In this document: positions 29,648 through 38,312 of the stretch, in pieces
Layout of the letters: every line of letters begins with the position of its first letter
Position numbering within the stretch: the stretch's first letter is position 1
DNA from: Rubellimicrobium arenae
Lineage (GTDB): Bacteria > Pseudomonadota > Alphaproteobacteria > Rhodobacterales > Rhodobacteraceae
Length of the DNA stretch: 64,000 bases
Direction: 5' to 3'
Assembly (NCBI RefSeq): GCF_017916295.1
Contig: NZ_JAFMSS010000001.1
Span: 62,001 to 126,000, forward strand
The notes under the pieces: model-generated
What the model was told of the DNA's origin: nothing
The model's database searches: none
The model's input: the letters and a program-made list of their open reading frames with translations, nothing else
Translations under genes and position numbers: made by a program

Positions 29648-31231
29648 ATGCGGGACGAATGGTGGCGGGGTTCGGTGACCTACCAGATCTATCCGCGCAG
29701 CTTTCAGGACGCGAATGGCGACGGCATCGGCGACCTGCCCGGCATCACCCGCCGCCTGCCGCTGATTGCGGATCTCGGCGTCGATGCGGTCTGGCTGTCG
29801 CCGATCTTCCGCTCTCCCATGGTCGATATGGGCTACGACGTGTCGGATCACCGCGACATCGATCCCGTCTTCGGCACGCTGGCCGACTTTGACGCCATGC
29901 TGTCCGAGGCGCATCGGCTCGGGTTGCGGGTGATCCTCGACCAGGTCCTGAACCACACCTCCTCGGCCCATCCCCTGTTCCAGGAAAGCCGGAGCAGCCG
30001 CGACAACCCGAAGGCCGACTGGTTCGTCTGGGCGGACCCGCGTCCGGACGGGACCCCGCCCAACAATTGGCAGTCCGTCTTCGGCGGCCCGGCCTGGGAA
30101 TGGGACGCGCGCCGGTTCCAGTACTACCTGCATAACTTCATGGTCGCGCAGCCGGACCTGAACTTCCACCATCCCGAGGTGCAGGACTGGGCGCTCGACA
30201 CGTTGAGGTTCTGGCTCGATCGCGGGGTGGACGGGTTCCGCTTCGACACCGTCAACTTCTACTTCCACGACCGGATGCTGCGCGACGATGCCGCCGATTT
30301 CCGGGTGAAGGCCCGCCCGGCCTTCAAGACCTATGACATGCAGTATCACCTGTTCTCGAAGAACCAGCCCGAGAACCTCGTCTTTCTCCAGCGTGTCCGG
30401 TCGCTGATGGACAGCTACGGCGCGACCGTCACGGTCGGAGAGGTCGGCGAATCGCATCACCCGATCGAGATGATGGGCGAATACACCTCGGCCAACCGGC
30501 TCCACATGGCGTATTCCTTCGAGATGATGGAGGATCGGTTCTCGGCCGACTTCTTCCGCCGCACGCTGTCAGAGTTCCAGCGCCTTGCCCCGCAGGGCTG
30601 GCCGTGCTGGGCCTTTTCGAACCATGACGTGCCGCGCCACGCGACCCGCTGGGCCCGGCACGCCGCCGACCCCGGACGCTTCGCCAGGCTTTGCGCCATG
30701 CTGCTGCTCAGCCTTCCGGGATCGATCTGCCTCTACCAGGGCGAGGAACTGGGGCAGACGCAGACCGACCTTTCCCTGGACGAGATCATCGATCCGCAGG
30801 GCAAGGCCTTCTGGCCCGAGGACAAGGGCCGTGACGGCTGCCGGACACCGATGGTCTGGGAGGAGGCGCATCCGCAGGGCGGCTTCACGGACGGGCTGCC
30901 ATGGCTCCCCATCAAGGCGCCGCAACGTGTCCATGCCGCCGACAGGCAGCTCGGCGACCCTGCCTCCGTCCGGGCGACCTACAAGGCGATGCTGGCGCTT
31001 CGCCGTCGGGAGGCCGGGCTCCGCACCGGGCCGATCGAATTCATCGACGCGCCCGAGCCGATCCTTGCCTTCCAGCGTGCGGACGTGACCTGCGTCTTCA
31101 ACCTGTCCCCGGATCCGGCGACCCTCGAGTTCGCCGGAAACGGCCGACCCCTGCTGGCCCAGGATGCGGACTGGTCCGCCGGACGGATCAGGCTCGGACC
31201 GAACGGCGCGCTTGTCGCACGGGCGGCCTAG
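29648..31231 (+). CDS. aglA: Alpha-glucosidase, glycoside hydrolase family 13
   Basis: A cytosolic exo-alpha-glucosidase of 527 residues that would cleave imported maltose, sucrose, trehalulose or similar glucosides. The (beta/alpha)8 barrel starts WWRGSVTYQIYPRSFQDANGDGIGDL. The catalytic residues are D200 (GFRFDTVN, nucleophile), E265 (TVGEVGE, acid/base) and D327 (FSNHDVPR, stabiliser). DVSDHRDIDPVFGT and DQVLNHTSSAHP are the other conserved GH13 blocks. No signal peptide is present, which fits action after ABC import. GGAGGG precedes the start. It diverges from aglR across a perfect operator. Confidence 0.92.
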   Translation: MRDEWWRGSVTYQIYPRSFQDANGDGIGDLPGITRRLPLIADLGVDAVWLSPIFRSPMVDMGYDVSDHRDIDPVFGTLADFDAMLSEAHRLGLRVILDQVLNHTSSAHPLFQESRSSRDNPKADWFVWADPRPDGTPPNNWQSVFGGPAWEWDARRFQYYLHNFMVAQPDLNFHHPEVQDWALDTLRFWLDRGVDGFRFDTVNFYFHDRMLRDDAADFRVKARPAFKTYDMQYHLFSKNQPENLVFLQRVRSLMDSYGATVTVGEVGESHHPIEMMGEYTSANRLHMAYSFEMMEDRFSADFFRRTLSEFQRLAPQGWPCWAFSNHDVPRHATRWARHAADPGRFARLCAMLLLSLPGSICLYQGEELGQTQTDLSLDEIIDPQGKAFWPEDKGRDGCRTPMVWEEAHPQGGFTDGLPWLPIKAPQRVHAADRQLGDPASVRATYKAMLALRRREAGLRTGPIEFIDAPEPILAFQRADVTCVFNLSPDPATLEFAGNGRPLLAQDADWSAGRIRLGPNGALVARAA

Positions 31232-31246
31232 GCCCGGTCCCTTTGA

Positions 31247-32467
31247 TCAGCCGTGGCGGCCGTGGAGCACGCCGCGCGGCAGCAGGACGGTGAGAAGCCC
31301 GAATGCCGGCAGCCAGGCGCAGACCTGGTAGACATACTCGATCCCCTTCGCGTCCGCGAGCGCGCCCAGGCCCGCTGCCGCGATCCCGCCCATGCCGAAG
31401 GCCAGCCCGAAGAAGATGCCGTTGATGAGGCCCACGCGCCCTGGCACCAGTTCCTGCGCGAAGACCACGATCGCCGGGAAGGCCGAGGCGATCACCACGC
31501 CGATGATGAAGGTCAGGACCACCGACTGCCACAGGTTGGCGTAGGGCAGCAGCAGCGTGAACGGCAGCACGCCCAGGATCGACACCCAGATCACGGCCAG
31601 CGCGCCGATGCGGTCGCCGATCGGGCCGCCCAGCATGACCCCCAGGGCCATGGCCCCGAGGAAGACGAAGAGCATCAGTTGCGACTGCTGCGCCGTGAGG
31701 CCGAACCGCTCGATCACGTAGAAGGTGTAGAAGGACGACAGCGACGACGTGTACGCGTTCTTGGTGAACACGAGGATGCCCAGCACCGTCAGCGCCCCGA
31801 GCACCCTGCCCCGCGACAGCGTAGCCCCGGTCGTCGTGCGCGCCGGACGGGGGGGCGCCGGCGGCCGGCGGCTGTACCAGTTCGCCACCCGCCAAAGCAC
31901 CACGATGCCCAGCAGGGTGATCGTCGTGAACCAGAGCAGGCTGCCCCGCCCGAAGGGCGCCACGATGAAGGCGGCCAGCAGGGGCCCCGCCGCATGGCCG
32001 AGGTTGCCGCCGACCTGGAAGACGCTCTGCGCCGTGCCGAACCGCCCGCCCGAGGCCGCCCGCGCCACGCGCGACGCTTCGGGGTGGAAGATCGAGGAGC
32101 CGAGCCCGATCAGCATCGCCCCGAGCACCAGCACCGGATAGCTGGGCGCGACGGCGAGCACGACGATCCCGCACAGGGTGGACACCATGCCAAGCGGCAG
32201 GCCCAGGGGCATCGGATGCCGGTCCGTGATCACGCCCACGAACGGCTGGAGCACCGAGGCCGTCACGGTGAAGGCGAAGGTGAGCAGCCCGATCTGCCAG
32301 TAATCCAGCGCGAATTCGTCATGGAGCAGCGGGTAGATCGCCGACACCAGCGATTGCATGATGTCGTTGATGCAATGGCACAGCGCCACGCCCCCGAGCA
32401 CGGGCCAGACCGTGCTCCGGGCCGCGCCCGTGAAAACTCCGCTTACGCCTGGTGCTGTCGTCGTCAT
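31247..32467 (-). CDS. MFS exporter, fosmidomycin-resistance (Fsr) type
   Basis: A 406-residue major facilitator transporter with twelve predicted helices. The N-terminal GVALCHCINDIMQSLVSAIYPLLHDEFALDYWQIGLLTFAF is characteristic of the Fsr group, as are GLGSSIFHPEASRVARAASGGRFGTAQSVFQVGGNLG and the second-half YVIERFGLTAQQSQ. Fsr exports fosmidomycin in E. coli when overexpressed; the natural substrate is unclear. The start at 32467 follows GGCGGAGCAGG; a far longer open frame extending to 33235 overlaps the KGG gene and is not real. It converges on aglA with a 15-nt gap and is separated from the KGG gene by a terminator. Confidence 0.85.
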   Translation of the reverse strand: MTTTAPGVSGVFTGAARSTVWPVLGGVALCHCINDIMQSLVSAIYPLLHDEFALDYWQIGLLTFAFTVTASVLQPFVGVITDRHPMPLGLPLGMVSTLCGIVVLAVAPSYPVLVLGAMLIGLGSSIFHPEASRVARAASGGRFGTAQSVFQVGGNLGHAAGPLLAAFIVAPFGRGSLLWFTTITLLGIVVLWRVANWYSRRPPAPPRPARTTTGATLSRGRVLGALTVLGILVFTKNAYTSSLSSFYTFYVIERFGLTAQQSQLMLFVFLGAMALGVMLGGPIGDRIGALAVIWVSILGVLPFTLLLPYANLWQSVVLTFIIGVVIASAFPAIVVFAQELVPGRVGLINGIFFGLAFGMGGIAAAGLGALADAKGIEYVYQVCAWLPAFGLLTVLLPRGVLHGRHG

Positions 32468-32539
32468 GGCCTGCTCCGCCTCATGACCGCCGCAGGCGGC
32501 GCTACGCCTCGGCGTGGGAAGACGCAAGCGGAAACAGAA

Positions 32540-32567
32540 AAGGGCGGCCCCCAGCCGGGCCGCCCTT
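32540..32567 (-). terminator. Rho-independent terminator of the KGG gene
   Basis: On the - strand, an 11-bp stem AAGGGCGGCCC/GGGCCGCCCTT with a 6-nt loop, followed by TTTCTGTTTC. It lies 19 nt after the KGG stop and before the Fsr-like gene. Confidence 0.8.
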
Positions 32568-32585
32568 CTCGCTTGTCCGCCTGGG

Positions 32586-32816
32586 TCAGGCCTGGCCGCC
32601 CTTGCGCCCGGCCTCGGCGGCGCGCGCCCGGTCGTTGGCGAAGTTGCCACCCGATGCTTCGCCGCCCTTGCGGCCCGCAACGGCCGCCCGCGCCGGATCG
32701 TTGCGGAAGTTGCCCCCCGACGCCTTGCCGCCCTTGCTCGCGATGGCCCGCTGCTTTTCCGGGTCCATGGCCGCAAAGCCCCGCGGCGGGGAGCTGGTCG
32801 TATCCTGATTCGCCAT
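32586..32816 (-). CDS. KGG-repeat general stress protein (con-10 like)
   Basis: A 76-residue, hydrophilic, Gly- and Lys-rich protein. It has three KGG units: ASKGGKASGGNF, GRKGGEASGGNF and GRKGGQA at the C-terminus, with intervening NDPARAA and NDRARAA helices. Such proteins (YciG, GsiB, fungal con-10) accumulate in stress or stationary phase and are probably intrinsically disordered; the molecular role is not settled. The start at 32816 (MANQDTTSSPP) follows GGAGGCCGGA; a frame extending to 32879 lacks support. It is a stand-alone transcription unit with its own terminator. Confidence 0.88.
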   Translation of the reverse strand: MANQDTTSSPPRGFAAMDPEKQRAIASKGGKASGGNFRNDPARAAVAGRKGGEASGGNFANDRARAAEAGRKGGQA

Positions 32817-32983
32817 TCCGGCCTCCTGTCCGTTGGATGGATCGGCCCCCCGAACCGGACAGGAGGCGCGATGTTCCATGCGGTCGTGCGATTTCGGTCC
32901 CTGACCTCCGCCTGTCGCTCACGGGGGTTCCGGGCGACGGGGCCCGCGACTAGGCTTGGCGCAGGAACAATGGCAGGCACGGA

Positions 32984-34429
32984 ATGACCTACGAGGATCA
33001 CGACGCGACCGGCCTCGCCGAGCTGGTCGCCAGCGGCGAGACCACCCCCGACGAGCTGCTGGACGAGGCCCTGGCACGGGTCGACACACTGAACCCCAGC
33101 CTCAATGCCGTCGTCCTCCTGCAGGAGGAGCAGGCGCGCGCGGCCATCCGCGCGGGCCTTCCGCGCGGGCCGTTCAGGGGCGTTCCCTTCCTCCTCAAGG
33201 ACCTCGGCGCCGAAGCGGTGGGTTTTCCAAGCCACTCGGGCTCACGGCTGTTCGCCAACTCCACCGTTCCGGAGGACGCGGCGATCGTGGCCCGGCTGCG
33301 GGCCTCGGGGCTCGTGATCTTTGGCCGCACCACCTCGCCCGAGGGAGGGATCGGCCCGGTGACCGAGTCGGTGGTCTATGGTGGCCCGACCCGCAACCCC
33401 TGGAACCTCGACCGCACGCCGGGCGGATCCTCGGGCGGCGCGGGCGCGGCGGTCGCGGCCGGGATCGTTCCCGCCGCGCATGGATCGGACGGGGGCGGAT
33501 CGGTTCGGATTCCCGCGTCGAACTGCGGGCTGTTCGGCTTCAAGGCCACCCGCGCCCGCTTTCCCGACGGGCCCTACGCGGGCGAGGGCTGGGGCGGCAT
33601 GGCCATCGACGGCTTCCTGACCCGCTCGGTCCGCGACTCCGCTGCCCTGATGGACGCGACCGAAGGGTCCGACCCAGGCGCGCCCTACGCCGCGCCGCCC
33701 CTGGCCAAGGGGTATGTGGCGGCCATCGCCCGCCCGCCGGAACGGCTCCGCATCGGCGTCTGCGACACCACCTTCACCGGCCGCCCCGTTCATCCCGACT
33801 GCGCCCGGGCCGTCCAGGACGCGGCGCGGCTCCTCGAGGACCTCGGCCACCATGTCAGCCCCTTCCGGCCCGAGGCCGACCATGATGGCATGATCCGCGC
33901 CTGGGTGGACATCGTGGCCTGCGGGACCGCCCTGGGCATCCGGCAGGCGCTGGGCGACCGCTCCCCCTTGGAATGGGTCGAGCCCGTGTCCCGCGGCGCC
34001 ATGGCCCATGCCGCCACCCTTTCGGGAGAGGACTACCTGGCCGCGATCAGCCGCATCCACGCCTATGGCCGCAGGATGGCCGCGGCGTTCGACGGCATCG
34101 ATATTCTCCTGTCCCCCGTCATGGCCGAGCCGCCGGCCCTCGTCGGTCGATTTGCCCACCGGACCGAGGATTACCTCGACTACCGGCTGGGCGAGCACGG
34201 GATCTGGCCGTATTCGCCCTTCTGCACCGCCTTCAACGCAAGCGGGCAACCCGCCGCCTCCCTGCCGCTGCATTGGACGGACGACGGCCTGCCCGTCGGG
34301 GTGCAGCTTGCGGCCGCGTTCGGCGACGACGAACGGCTGATCGCCCTTTGCCGGGAGGTCGAGGCCGCCAAGCCCTGGTTCCATCGCCGTCCGCCGCTGG
34401 ACAGCGCCGTGCGGGCCGTTGCAGCATGA
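32984..34429 (+). CDS. Amidase-signature family amidohydrolase
   Basis: A 481-residue enzyme of the amidase-signature family, which hydrolyses carboxamides through a Ser-cisSer-Lys triad. The triad is K72 (PFLLKDLGAE), S149 (RTPGGSSGGAGAAV) and S173 (SDGGGSVRIPAS), with the usual 24-residue spacing of the two serines. No GatB or GatC partner and no tRNA-type features are seen, so it is a catabolic amidase, not GatA. Its stop overlaps the ATG of potA (ATGA), so it is translated with a polyamine importer. The substrate could be an acylated amine brought in by that system, which is inference. Confidence 0.87.
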   Translation: MTYEDHDATGLAELVASGETTPDELLDEALARVDTLNPSLNAVVLLQEEQARAAIRAGLPRGPFRGVPFLLKDLGAEAVGFPSHSGSRLFANSTVPEDAAIVARLRASGLVIFGRTTSPEGGIGPVTESVVYGGPTRNPWNLDRTPGGSSGGAGAAVAAGIVPAAHGSDGGGSVRIPASNCGLFGFKATRARFPDGPYAGEGWGGMAIDGFLTRSVRDSAALMDATEGSDPGAPYAAPPLAKGYVAAIARPPERLRIGVCDTTFTGRPVHPDCARAVQDAARLLEDLGHHVSPFRPEADHDGMIRAWVDIVACGTALGIRQALGDRSPLEWVEPVSRGAMAHAATLSGEDYLAAISRIHAYGRRMAAAFDGIDILLSPVMAEPPALVGRFAHRTEDYLDYRLGEHGIWPYSPFCTAFNASGQPAASLPLHWTDDGLPVGVQLAAAFGDDERLIALCREVEAAKPWFHRRPPLDSAVRAVAA

Positions 34430-35508
34430 CGGCCATGGACCAGCCCAGCCCCGCCGACCAGGCCATCGCCGCCGACCATGTCATCAAGCGCTTCGGCGAC
34501 GGCGACTCGGTCGTGCGCGCCCTCGACGACGTGTCCGTCACCATCGCCAAGGGCGAGTTCTTCACGCTGCTCGGCCCGTCCGGGTGCGGCAAGACCACGC
34601 TCCTGCGCTGCATCGCCGGCTTCGAGACTCCGACCTCGGGCCGGATCCTGCTGTCGGGCCGCGACATCACGCGGGAGCCGCCGAACCGGCGCCGGGTCAA
34701 TACGGTGTTCCAGTCCTACGCGCTCTTCCCGCATCTGACCGTGGCCCAGAACGTCGCGTTCGGGCTCGAGATGCTGGGCAAGCCCAGGGCCGAAGTGTCC
34801 CGCACCGTGGACCGGATGCTGTCGCTCGTGCGGCTCGACGCCTTCGCCGCCCGCCGGCCCGACGCGCTCTCGGGCGGGCAACAGCAGCGCGTGGCGCTGG
34901 CTCGGGCGCTGGCCACCCAGCCCGAGGTCCTGCTCTTGGACGAGCCGCTTTCCGCCCTGGACCTCAAGCTCCGCAAGGAGATGCAGTCCGAGCTCAAGCG
35001 CCTCCAGCACGAGACGGGGATCACCTTCGTCTTCGTGACCCACGACCAGGAGGAGGCGCTGACCATGTCCGACCGCATCGGCGTGATGTCGGCGGGCAAG
35101 CTCCTCCAGGTCGGCCCCCCGCGCGAGATCTACAACCGCCCGGTGAACCGCTTCGTGGCGGATTTCATCGGCGAGACCAACTTCCTTCCCGCCCTGGTCG
35201 AGGATGGGCAGGTCCGGCTCACCTCGGGCGAGGTCGTGGGCCAGGGCCAGGGTCAGGGCCGCGTCACCGTCGCGATCCGCCCGGAGCAGCTGCATCTCGC
35301 GCTGCCCGGCGACGGCGGCGCCATCCCGGCGACAGTCGAGGGCTCGACCTATCTGGGCACCGACAGTCACGTCCAGCTTCGCCTCGTGGACGGAAGCCGG
35401 CTGGTGGCGCGGGTTCCCTCGCAGCCCTCCGGCGACCTGGCCCTGCCGGCCGGCACGCAGGTCGGGCTCCGCGTCGCGCCCGGCGCCGTCCAGGTCCTGG
35501 CCGACTGA
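34426..35508 (+). CDS. potA: Spermidine/putrescine ABC transporter ATPase
   Basis: A 360-residue ATPase. Walker A is GPSGCGKTT, the Q loop VFQSYALFPHLT, the signature LSGGQQQRVALARAL, Walker B VLLLDEPLSALD, and the switch His is in FVTHDQEEA. A C-terminal TOBE domain (about 280-360) holds the VAIRPEQLHL motif. PotA and FbpC or CysA ATPases look alike; the assignment rests on the following permeases and the PotD-type binding protein. The ATG overlaps the amidase stop; an alternative ATG nine bases downstream gives a protein three residues shorter. The gene is second in an operon of amidase, potA, potB, potC and potD. Confidence 0.9.
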   Translation: MTAMDQPSPADQAIAADHVIKRFGDGDSVVRALDDVSVTIAKGEFFTLLGPSGCGKTTLLRCIAGFETPTSGRILLSGRDITREPPNRRRVNTVFQSYALFPHLTVAQNVAFGLEMLGKPRAEVSRTVDRMLSLVRLDAFAARRPDALSGGQQQRVALARALATQPEVLLLDEPLSALDLKLRKEMQSELKRLQHETGITFVFVTHDQEEALTMSDRIGVMSAGKLLQVGPPREIYNRPVNRFVADFIGETNFLPALVEDGQVRLTSGEVVGQGQGQGRVTVAIRPEQLHLALPGDGGAIPATVEGSTYLGTDSHVQLRLVDGSRLVARVPSQPSGDLALPAGTQVGLRVAPGAVQVLAD

Positions 35509-36425
35509 TGGCGATGTCCTCCTCCGCCGAGACCGCCGCCGCCCGCCGCAGAGGTCGCTCGGGCTGGCTTCTCTCGACCCCCGCCCTGGTGCTGCTGCTC
35601 CTGGGGGCGGCGGGCCCGCTGCTCGTGGTGCTGGCCTTCTCGCTCCTCAGCAAGGGCGAGTATGGCGGCGTGGCCCTCCCCGTCTCCGGGCAGGCCTGGT
35701 TCGAGATCTTCTTCCAGCGCGACATCTTCGATGGCACGATCAGCCCGGCCAAGGCGCACCTTGCCATCTTCTGGCGGTCGGTCTGGCTGTCGCTGGCGAC
35801 GACCCTCATCACCTTCGTCCTGGGGCTCCCGACCGCCTGGTTCATCGCCACCCGGCCCGAGCGCCAGAGGGCGCTCTGGCTTTTCCTCATCACCATCCCG
35901 TTCTGGACGAACCTGCTGATCCGCACCTTCGCCATCATGGAGGTCATCCGGAACGAAGGGCTGCTCAACACCACCCTGATCGCAATGGGCGCCATCGACC
36001 AGCCGCTCCAGATCCTGTTCACCGACTGGGCGACGCTGATCGGGATGGCCTATGTCTACCTGCCGCTCATGGTCCTGCCGCTCTATGCCGCCATCGATCG
36101 CTTCGACATGCGGCTTCTCGAGGCCGGCTACGACCTCTACGCGAGCCGCTGGCGGCTCCTGCGGCGCGTCATCCTGCCCATCGTCCGCCCCGGCATCGTG
36201 GCGGGCTGCATCCTGGTCTTCATCCCGTCGCTGGGCGCCTACGTGACCCCGCGCGTGCTGGGCGGAGGCACCAACATGATGGTCGGCAACTTCATCGAGC
36301 TGCAGTTCGGCCAGGCCCGGAACTGGCCCCTGGGGGCCTCGCTGTCCATGGCGCTGCTCATCATCGTGATGGTGGCGCTCCTCGTCTATGTGCGCGCCTC
36401 CGCGCGGGAGGGCCGCGATGGCTGA
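35508..36425 (+). CDS. potB: Polyamine ABC transporter permease
   Basis: A 305-residue inner-membrane subunit with six predicted helices, the first being LLSTPALVLLLLGAAGPLLVVLAF. A hydrophilic periplasmic loop of about 50 residues follows, with a GQAWFEIFFQRDIFDGTI stretch typical of PotB. The ATPase-docking EAA motif is LLEAGYDLYASRWRLLRRVILPIV, and GAYVTPRVLGGGTNMMVGNFI is a conserved PotB signature. Its ATG shares one base with the potA stop (TGATG), so translation is coupled. It pairs with PotC to form the channel. Confidence 0.92.
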   Translation: MAMSSSAETAAARRRGRSGWLLSTPALVLLLLGAAGPLLVVLAFSLLSKGEYGGVALPVSGQAWFEIFFQRDIFDGTISPAKAHLAIFWRSVWLSLATTLITFVLGLPTAWFIATRPERQRALWLFLITIPFWTNLLIRTFAIMEVIRNEGLLNTTLIAMGAIDQPLQILFTDWATLIGMAYVYLPLMVLPLYAAIDRFDMRLLEAGYDLYASRWRLLRRVILPIVRPGIVAGCILVFIPSLGAYVTPRVLGGGTNMMVGNFIELQFGQARNWPLGASLSMALLIIVMVALLVYVRASAREGRDG

Positions 36426-37224
36426 GCCGCGCCCCTTCTCGGTCACCCGGCTGCCCGGATTCACTGCCATTGCCATCACGGCTTTCGTGGCGCTCTACCT
36501 GCCGATCATCACGATCGTCGTGTTCTCGTTCAACGCGCTCAGCTCCATGTCCCAGTGGGGCGGCTTCTCCCTTCACTGGTACCGCGAGGCCTGGGCCAAC
36601 GACACCGTGCAGGAGGCGACGATCCGCTCCCTGCTGATCGCCACGGTCGCGGCCCTGGTCTCGACCGTCGTGGCCACGCTGGCCGCGCTTGGCACCACCC
36701 GCCAGGGGAGGTTCCGGGGCCGGACGGCGATCTACGCCCTGATCAACCAGCCCCTCATGGTGCCCGAGATCGTCACCGCGGTCTCGTTGCTGATCGTGTT
36801 CGGGGCGATCCGGCAGGCGACCGGCTACCAGGGCCTGGGCTACCTCATGCTGGCGCATTCGGCCTTCTGCGTGCCCTTCGCCTACCTGCCGATCCGGGCC
36901 CGGCTCGAGGGGATGGACCGCACGCTCGAACTGGCGGCGGCCGATCTTTATGCGACGCCGCTCCAGGCATTCCGGCGCATCACGCTGCCGCTGCTCATGC
37001 CGGGCATCGCCGCCGGGGCGATGCTGGCCTTCGTGATCTCGCTCGACGACGTCGTGATCACCGAGTTCGTCAAGTCCGCCGGGCAGGACACCCTGGCCAC
37101 CTACATGCTCGGCCAGTTCCGCCGCACCCTGACGCCCGAGGTGAACGCGATCTCGACCGCGCTCCTCGCGCTCACGCTGGTGCTGCTGACCGGCTTCTTC
37201 CTCATCACGCGCAAACGGGCCTGA
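36418..37224 (+). CDS. potC: Polyamine ABC transporter permease
   Basis: A 268-residue permease with six helices, shorter than PotB as is normal. TAFVALYLPIITIVVFSFNALSSMSQW is the first helix and the PotC-type loop is WYREAWANDTVQEA. The EAA motif is LELAAADLYATPLQAFRRITLPLL, and VISLDDVVITEFV follows as in all PotC proteins. The start at 36418 lies inside the end of potB, overlapping it by eight bases; an upstream in-frame ATG at 36388 would extend deeper into potB and is not family-like. The next gene, potD, begins 26 nt downstream. Confidence 0.92.
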   Translation: MAEPRPFSVTRLPGFTAIAITAFVALYLPIITIVVFSFNALSSMSQWGGFSLHWYREAWANDTVQEATIRSLLIATVAALVSTVVATLAALGTTRQGRFRGRTAIYALINQPLMVPEIVTAVSLLIVFGAIRQATGYQGLGYLMLAHSAFCVPFAYLPIRARLEGMDRTLELAAADLYATPLQAFRRITLPLLMPGIAAGAMLAFVISLDDVVITEFVKSAGQDTLATYMLGQFRRTLTPEVNAISTALLALTLVLLTGFFLITRKRA

Positions 37225-37250
37225 GACCCGATCCAACCAAGGGAGACAGA

Positions 37251-38276
37251 ATGAGAACCCTCCTCCTCACCGCCGGGCTGGCCGCCCTGGCCACCGGGGC
37301 CGCCGCCCAGGACCGGCAGCTCCAGCTCTACAACTGGGGCGACTACACCTCGCCCGAGCTGATCCAGAAGTTCGAGCAGGAGACCGGGATCGACGTCACG
37401 ATCACCGACTACGATTCGAACGACACGGCCCTTGCGAAGGTGCAGGCGGGGGGTCACGGCTTCGACCTCGTGGTGCCGTCCGCGAACTACGTCCCTATCT
37501 GGGTCGAGCAGGGCCTGATCCAGAAGCTCGACCAGTCCCGCCTTCCGAACTTCAAGAACATCGCGCCCGAATGGGTCGACGTGGATTGGGACCCCGGCCG
37601 CCGCTTCACGATCCCGTGGCAATGGGGCACGACCGGCGTGGCGGTGAACACCTCGGTCTATTCCGGGGACATCAACACCTCGAACATCTTCCTCGACCCG
37701 CCCGAGGAGCTGCGCGGCAAGATCAACGTCGTGCCCGAGATGAACGACATCGTGTCGCTCGCCATCATGAACGTCGGGGGCGAGCCCTGCACCGAGGATC
37801 TCGACATCCTCCGGCAGGTCCGGGACAAGCTGATGAACGCCAAGCCGTTCTGGCTGTCGATGGACTACGACTCCGAGGCCAAGCTGTCGGCCAACGACAT
37901 CATGGCGGCGGCCACCTGGAACGGCCCCTCCATGCGCGCGCGCCTGAACAACCCGCCCGTGGCCTACGGCTACCCGAAGGAGGGCTATCCGCTCTGGATG
38001 GACTCGGTGGCGCTGCTTTCGGACGCGCAGCACGTCGACGAGGCCTATGAGTTCCTGAACTTCATCATGGCGCCCGAGAACGCGGCCCTGATCTCGAACT
38101 ACGCCCGCTACGCCAACGGCATCGCCGGGTCCGAGGAGTTCATGGACCCCGAGATGCGCGACGCGCCCGAGATCGTCATCCCCGAGGAGTCGAAGGCCGC
38201 CGGCGTATTCCTGCCCACCTGCCCGTCCTCGGCGGTGGAGCTCTACTCGCGCATCTGGACCGAGCTTCAGAGCTGA
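37251..38276 (+). CDS. potD: Polyamine-binding periplasmic protein
   Basis: A 341-residue solute-binding protein. The signal peptide MRTLLLTAGLAALATGAAAQ is cleaved probably after AAA. The mature start LQLYNWGDYTSPELIQKFEQETG is diagnostic of PotD/PotF proteins, with the aromatic and Asp residues that contact the amine. GFDLVVPSANYVPIW and IPWQWGTTGVAVN are further family blocks. The start has GGGAGACAGA upstream. It ends the operon, 6 nt before a strong bidirectional terminator. Ligand preference (putrescine, spermidine or an acetylated form) is not readable with confidence. Confidence 0.92.
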   Translation: MRTLLLTAGLAALATGAAAQDRQLQLYNWGDYTSPELIQKFEQETGIDVTITDYDSNDTALAKVQAGGHGFDLVVPSANYVPIWVEQGLIQKLDQSRLPNFKNIAPEWVDVDWDPGRRFTIPWQWGTTGVAVNTSVYSGDINTSNIFLDPPEELRGKINVVPEMNDIVSLAIMNVGGEPCTEDLDILRQVRDKLMNAKPFWLSMDYDSEAKLSANDIMAAATWNGPSMRARLNNPPVAYGYPKEGYPLWMDSVALLSDAQHVDEAYEFLNFIMAPENAALISNYARYANGIAGSEEFMDPEMRDAPEIVIPEESKAAGVFLPTCPSSAVELYSRIWTELQS

Positions 38277-38282
38277 CGCCAT

Positions 38283-38308
38283 GGCGGGGGCCGGAGAAGG
38301 CCCCCGCC
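38283..38308. terminator. Terminator between potD and aguB
   Basis: Perfect 10-bp stem GGCGGGGGCC, GGAGAA, GGCCCCCGCC between two convergent genes, usable in both directions. No long T-run, as usual in this genome. Confidence 0.72.
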
Positions 38309-38312
38309 CGCC

